From NCBI GenBank assembly GCA_902772975.1, contig CACYCX010000169.1, positions 1 to 33,504 on the forward strand: DNA of 33,504 nucleotides. Reading direction: 5' to 3'. The translations under genes were made by a program, and so were the position numbers. This document shows positions 32,742-33,504 of the stretch, in pieces (the stretch's first letter is position 1; each line of letters begins with the position of its first letter). The notes beneath the pieces were generated by a model. That model saw nothing but the letters and a program-made list of their open reading frames with translations. It did not search any database and was not told the DNA's origin. Source of the DNA: an uncultured Spirochaetaceae bacterium. GTDB lineage: Bacteria; Spirochaetota; Spirochaetia; Treponematales; Treponemataceae.

Positions 32742-33504
32742 TTATTTGTCCATCGTTCCCTTAAGCTCCATAAGCTGCTTGTTAAGGGAAACGTTTTTCT
32801 GAGTCTGATTGTAAAGACGCTGTGCAAGCATCTTTGAAAGGAAAATTCCGTAGTGAGGATTTTTTCGGATCATATTCAAAAAGTCAATCTTTGGAATCCT
32901 GATAAGGCGGCAGTTTCCTGAAGCAAGAACAGTTGCCGAGCGCTTGTTGTTCAAAAGAAATGCCATTTCACCGATGAACATGTCGTTTGGCGTAAGAACG
33001 GAAATAAGCTTTCTTCCGGAATAAACTGCATAGCGACCTGCAACGATAAAGTACAAATCATTGGACGGTTCGTTTTCGCGGCAAATAAGCTGCTTGTCCT
33101 TAAATGTCAGTGTTTCAAACGGCTTCATTACGCCTGGAATTGTATTTGAGGTGTTCTGCTGGTTTTTAATCCTTACGGTAACCTGATTTCCTTTCTCGTT
33201 ATATGTAACTGAATCTACAAGCCCGCGCGAAAGCGAGATGCCTCGTCCATGCAGGGCCAGTTCGTCATCCTGCTTTTCAGCCATAACCTTGCGCCAGTCA
33301 AATCCGTTTCCGTCATCGCGGATTGAAAAGCTCGAAATCTTTTCGCCGATTGAATACGAAATCGTAATGCGGCGCTTTTCGTAGCGCGGGTCGCGGTTCT
33401 TTCTTGTAATCAGCGAAATGATGTCGCCGTGCTCTGCCATCCACTGAGTTTTTTCATCGTAAGAAATTTCAAGGTTTCCGTGTTCCAGCGCATTGTTCAA
33501 AAGC
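32742..33504 (-). CDS. ATPase plus cNMP-binding sensor, start outside window
   Basis: The frame remains open to the window edge; the TTG at 33500 is the internal Leu of 'LNNALEHGN' and not a start. The visible part is a GHKL ATP-binding domain like that of anti-sigma kinases, with N box 'NNALEHGN', G1 'RDDGNGFDW' and G2 'LHGRGISLSRGL'. It is followed by a cyclic-nucleotide-binding domain (about 130-235) with phosphate-binding cassette 'FIGEMAFLLNNKRSATV', keeping the conserved Glu and Arg. A cNMP-gated switch kinase or phosphoregulator is likely; an N-terminal domain (for example a receiver or SpoIIE phosphatase) may be missing from view. The cyclase at 11262-12965 is a possible source of its ligand. 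It is directly upstream of the NFACT gene (2-bp gap). Confidence 0.86.
   Translation of the reverse strand, partial: LLNNALEHGNLEISYDEKTQWMAEHGDIISLITRKNRDPRYEKRRITISYSIGEKISSFSIRDDGNGFDWRKVMAEKQDDELALHGRGISLSRGLVDSVTYNEKGNQVTVRIKNQQNTSNTIPGVMKPFETLTFKDKQLICRENEPSNDLYFIVAGRYAVYSGRKLISVLTPNDMFIGEMAFLLNNKRSATVLASGNCRLIRIPKIDFLNMIRKNPHYGIFLSKMLAQRLYNQTQKNVSLNKQLMELKGTMDK

Overview
The window is a gene-dense chromosomal segment of a spirochaete, most likely a Treponema. The pointers are a giant membrane-anchored coiled-coil protein with a C-terminal helix-turn-helix (the SpiroCoCo type), a fused IspD-IspF enzyme behind a CarD-family regulator, a tandem BcrAD-type activase of about 1,530 residues, a secreted DUF4015 glycosidase-like protein and several clade-restricted envelope proteins. 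Base composition is moderate to low GC. No phage, insertion sequence, CRISPR array or rRNA was seen. All family names come from reading motifs; no database search was run.

Layout. 1-963: end of a GGDEF-PAS protein with a terminator. 1025-1720 (-): a small lipoprotein and a downstream small membrane protein interrupted by an in-frame TAG. 1978-2837 (-): a radical SAM protein and tRNA-Pro(GGG) with its own promoter and terminator. 2968-8332 (+): DUF4015 protein, a membrane HD-GYP-like protein with a damaged HD motif, and mnmE. 8361-8436: a tandem 38-bp hairpin repeat between convergent genes. 8445-11175 (-): murJ and an aminopeptidase P. 11262-14527 (+): class III adenylate/guanylate cyclase overlapping a coiled-coil membrane protein. 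14690-20749 (+): the activase and an unknown exported protein. 20800-25188 (+): HAD phosphatase and SpiroCoCo. 25191-27129 (-): carD-ispDF. 27372-29432 (+): DEAD-box RNA helicase. 29462-33504 (-): an ATPase/cyclic-nucleotide sensor (cut by the window edge), an NFACT (RqcH-like) protein, metF and an unknown PAP2-like protein.

Themes. Nucleotide signalling recurs: a GGDEF domain, a degenerate HD-GYP, a class III cyclase and a cNMP-binding protein. Envelope growth is represented by murJ, ispDF (isoprenoid precursors for undecaprenyl phosphate), the secreted glycosidase-like protein and SpiroCoCo. Translation and RNA functions are represented by mnmE, tRNA-Pro, the RqcH-like protein and the DEAD-box helicase.

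The least expected signals are: (i) several genes whose sigma-70-like -10 box lies only 6-9 nt before the ATG with no Shine-Dalgarno, predicting leaderless mRNAs (HAD gene, carD, metF, probably murJ); (ii) the TAG-interrupted small membrane gene; (iii) an activase carrying two complete cysteine pairs at identical 39-residue spacing, i.e. a covalent pseudo-dimer; (iv) a 50-residue tail of CarD containing 35 Asp, whose repetitive DNA also holds the start of ispDF; and (v) SpiroCoCo and ispDF ending tail to tail with both stop codons inside one 10-bp palindrome.
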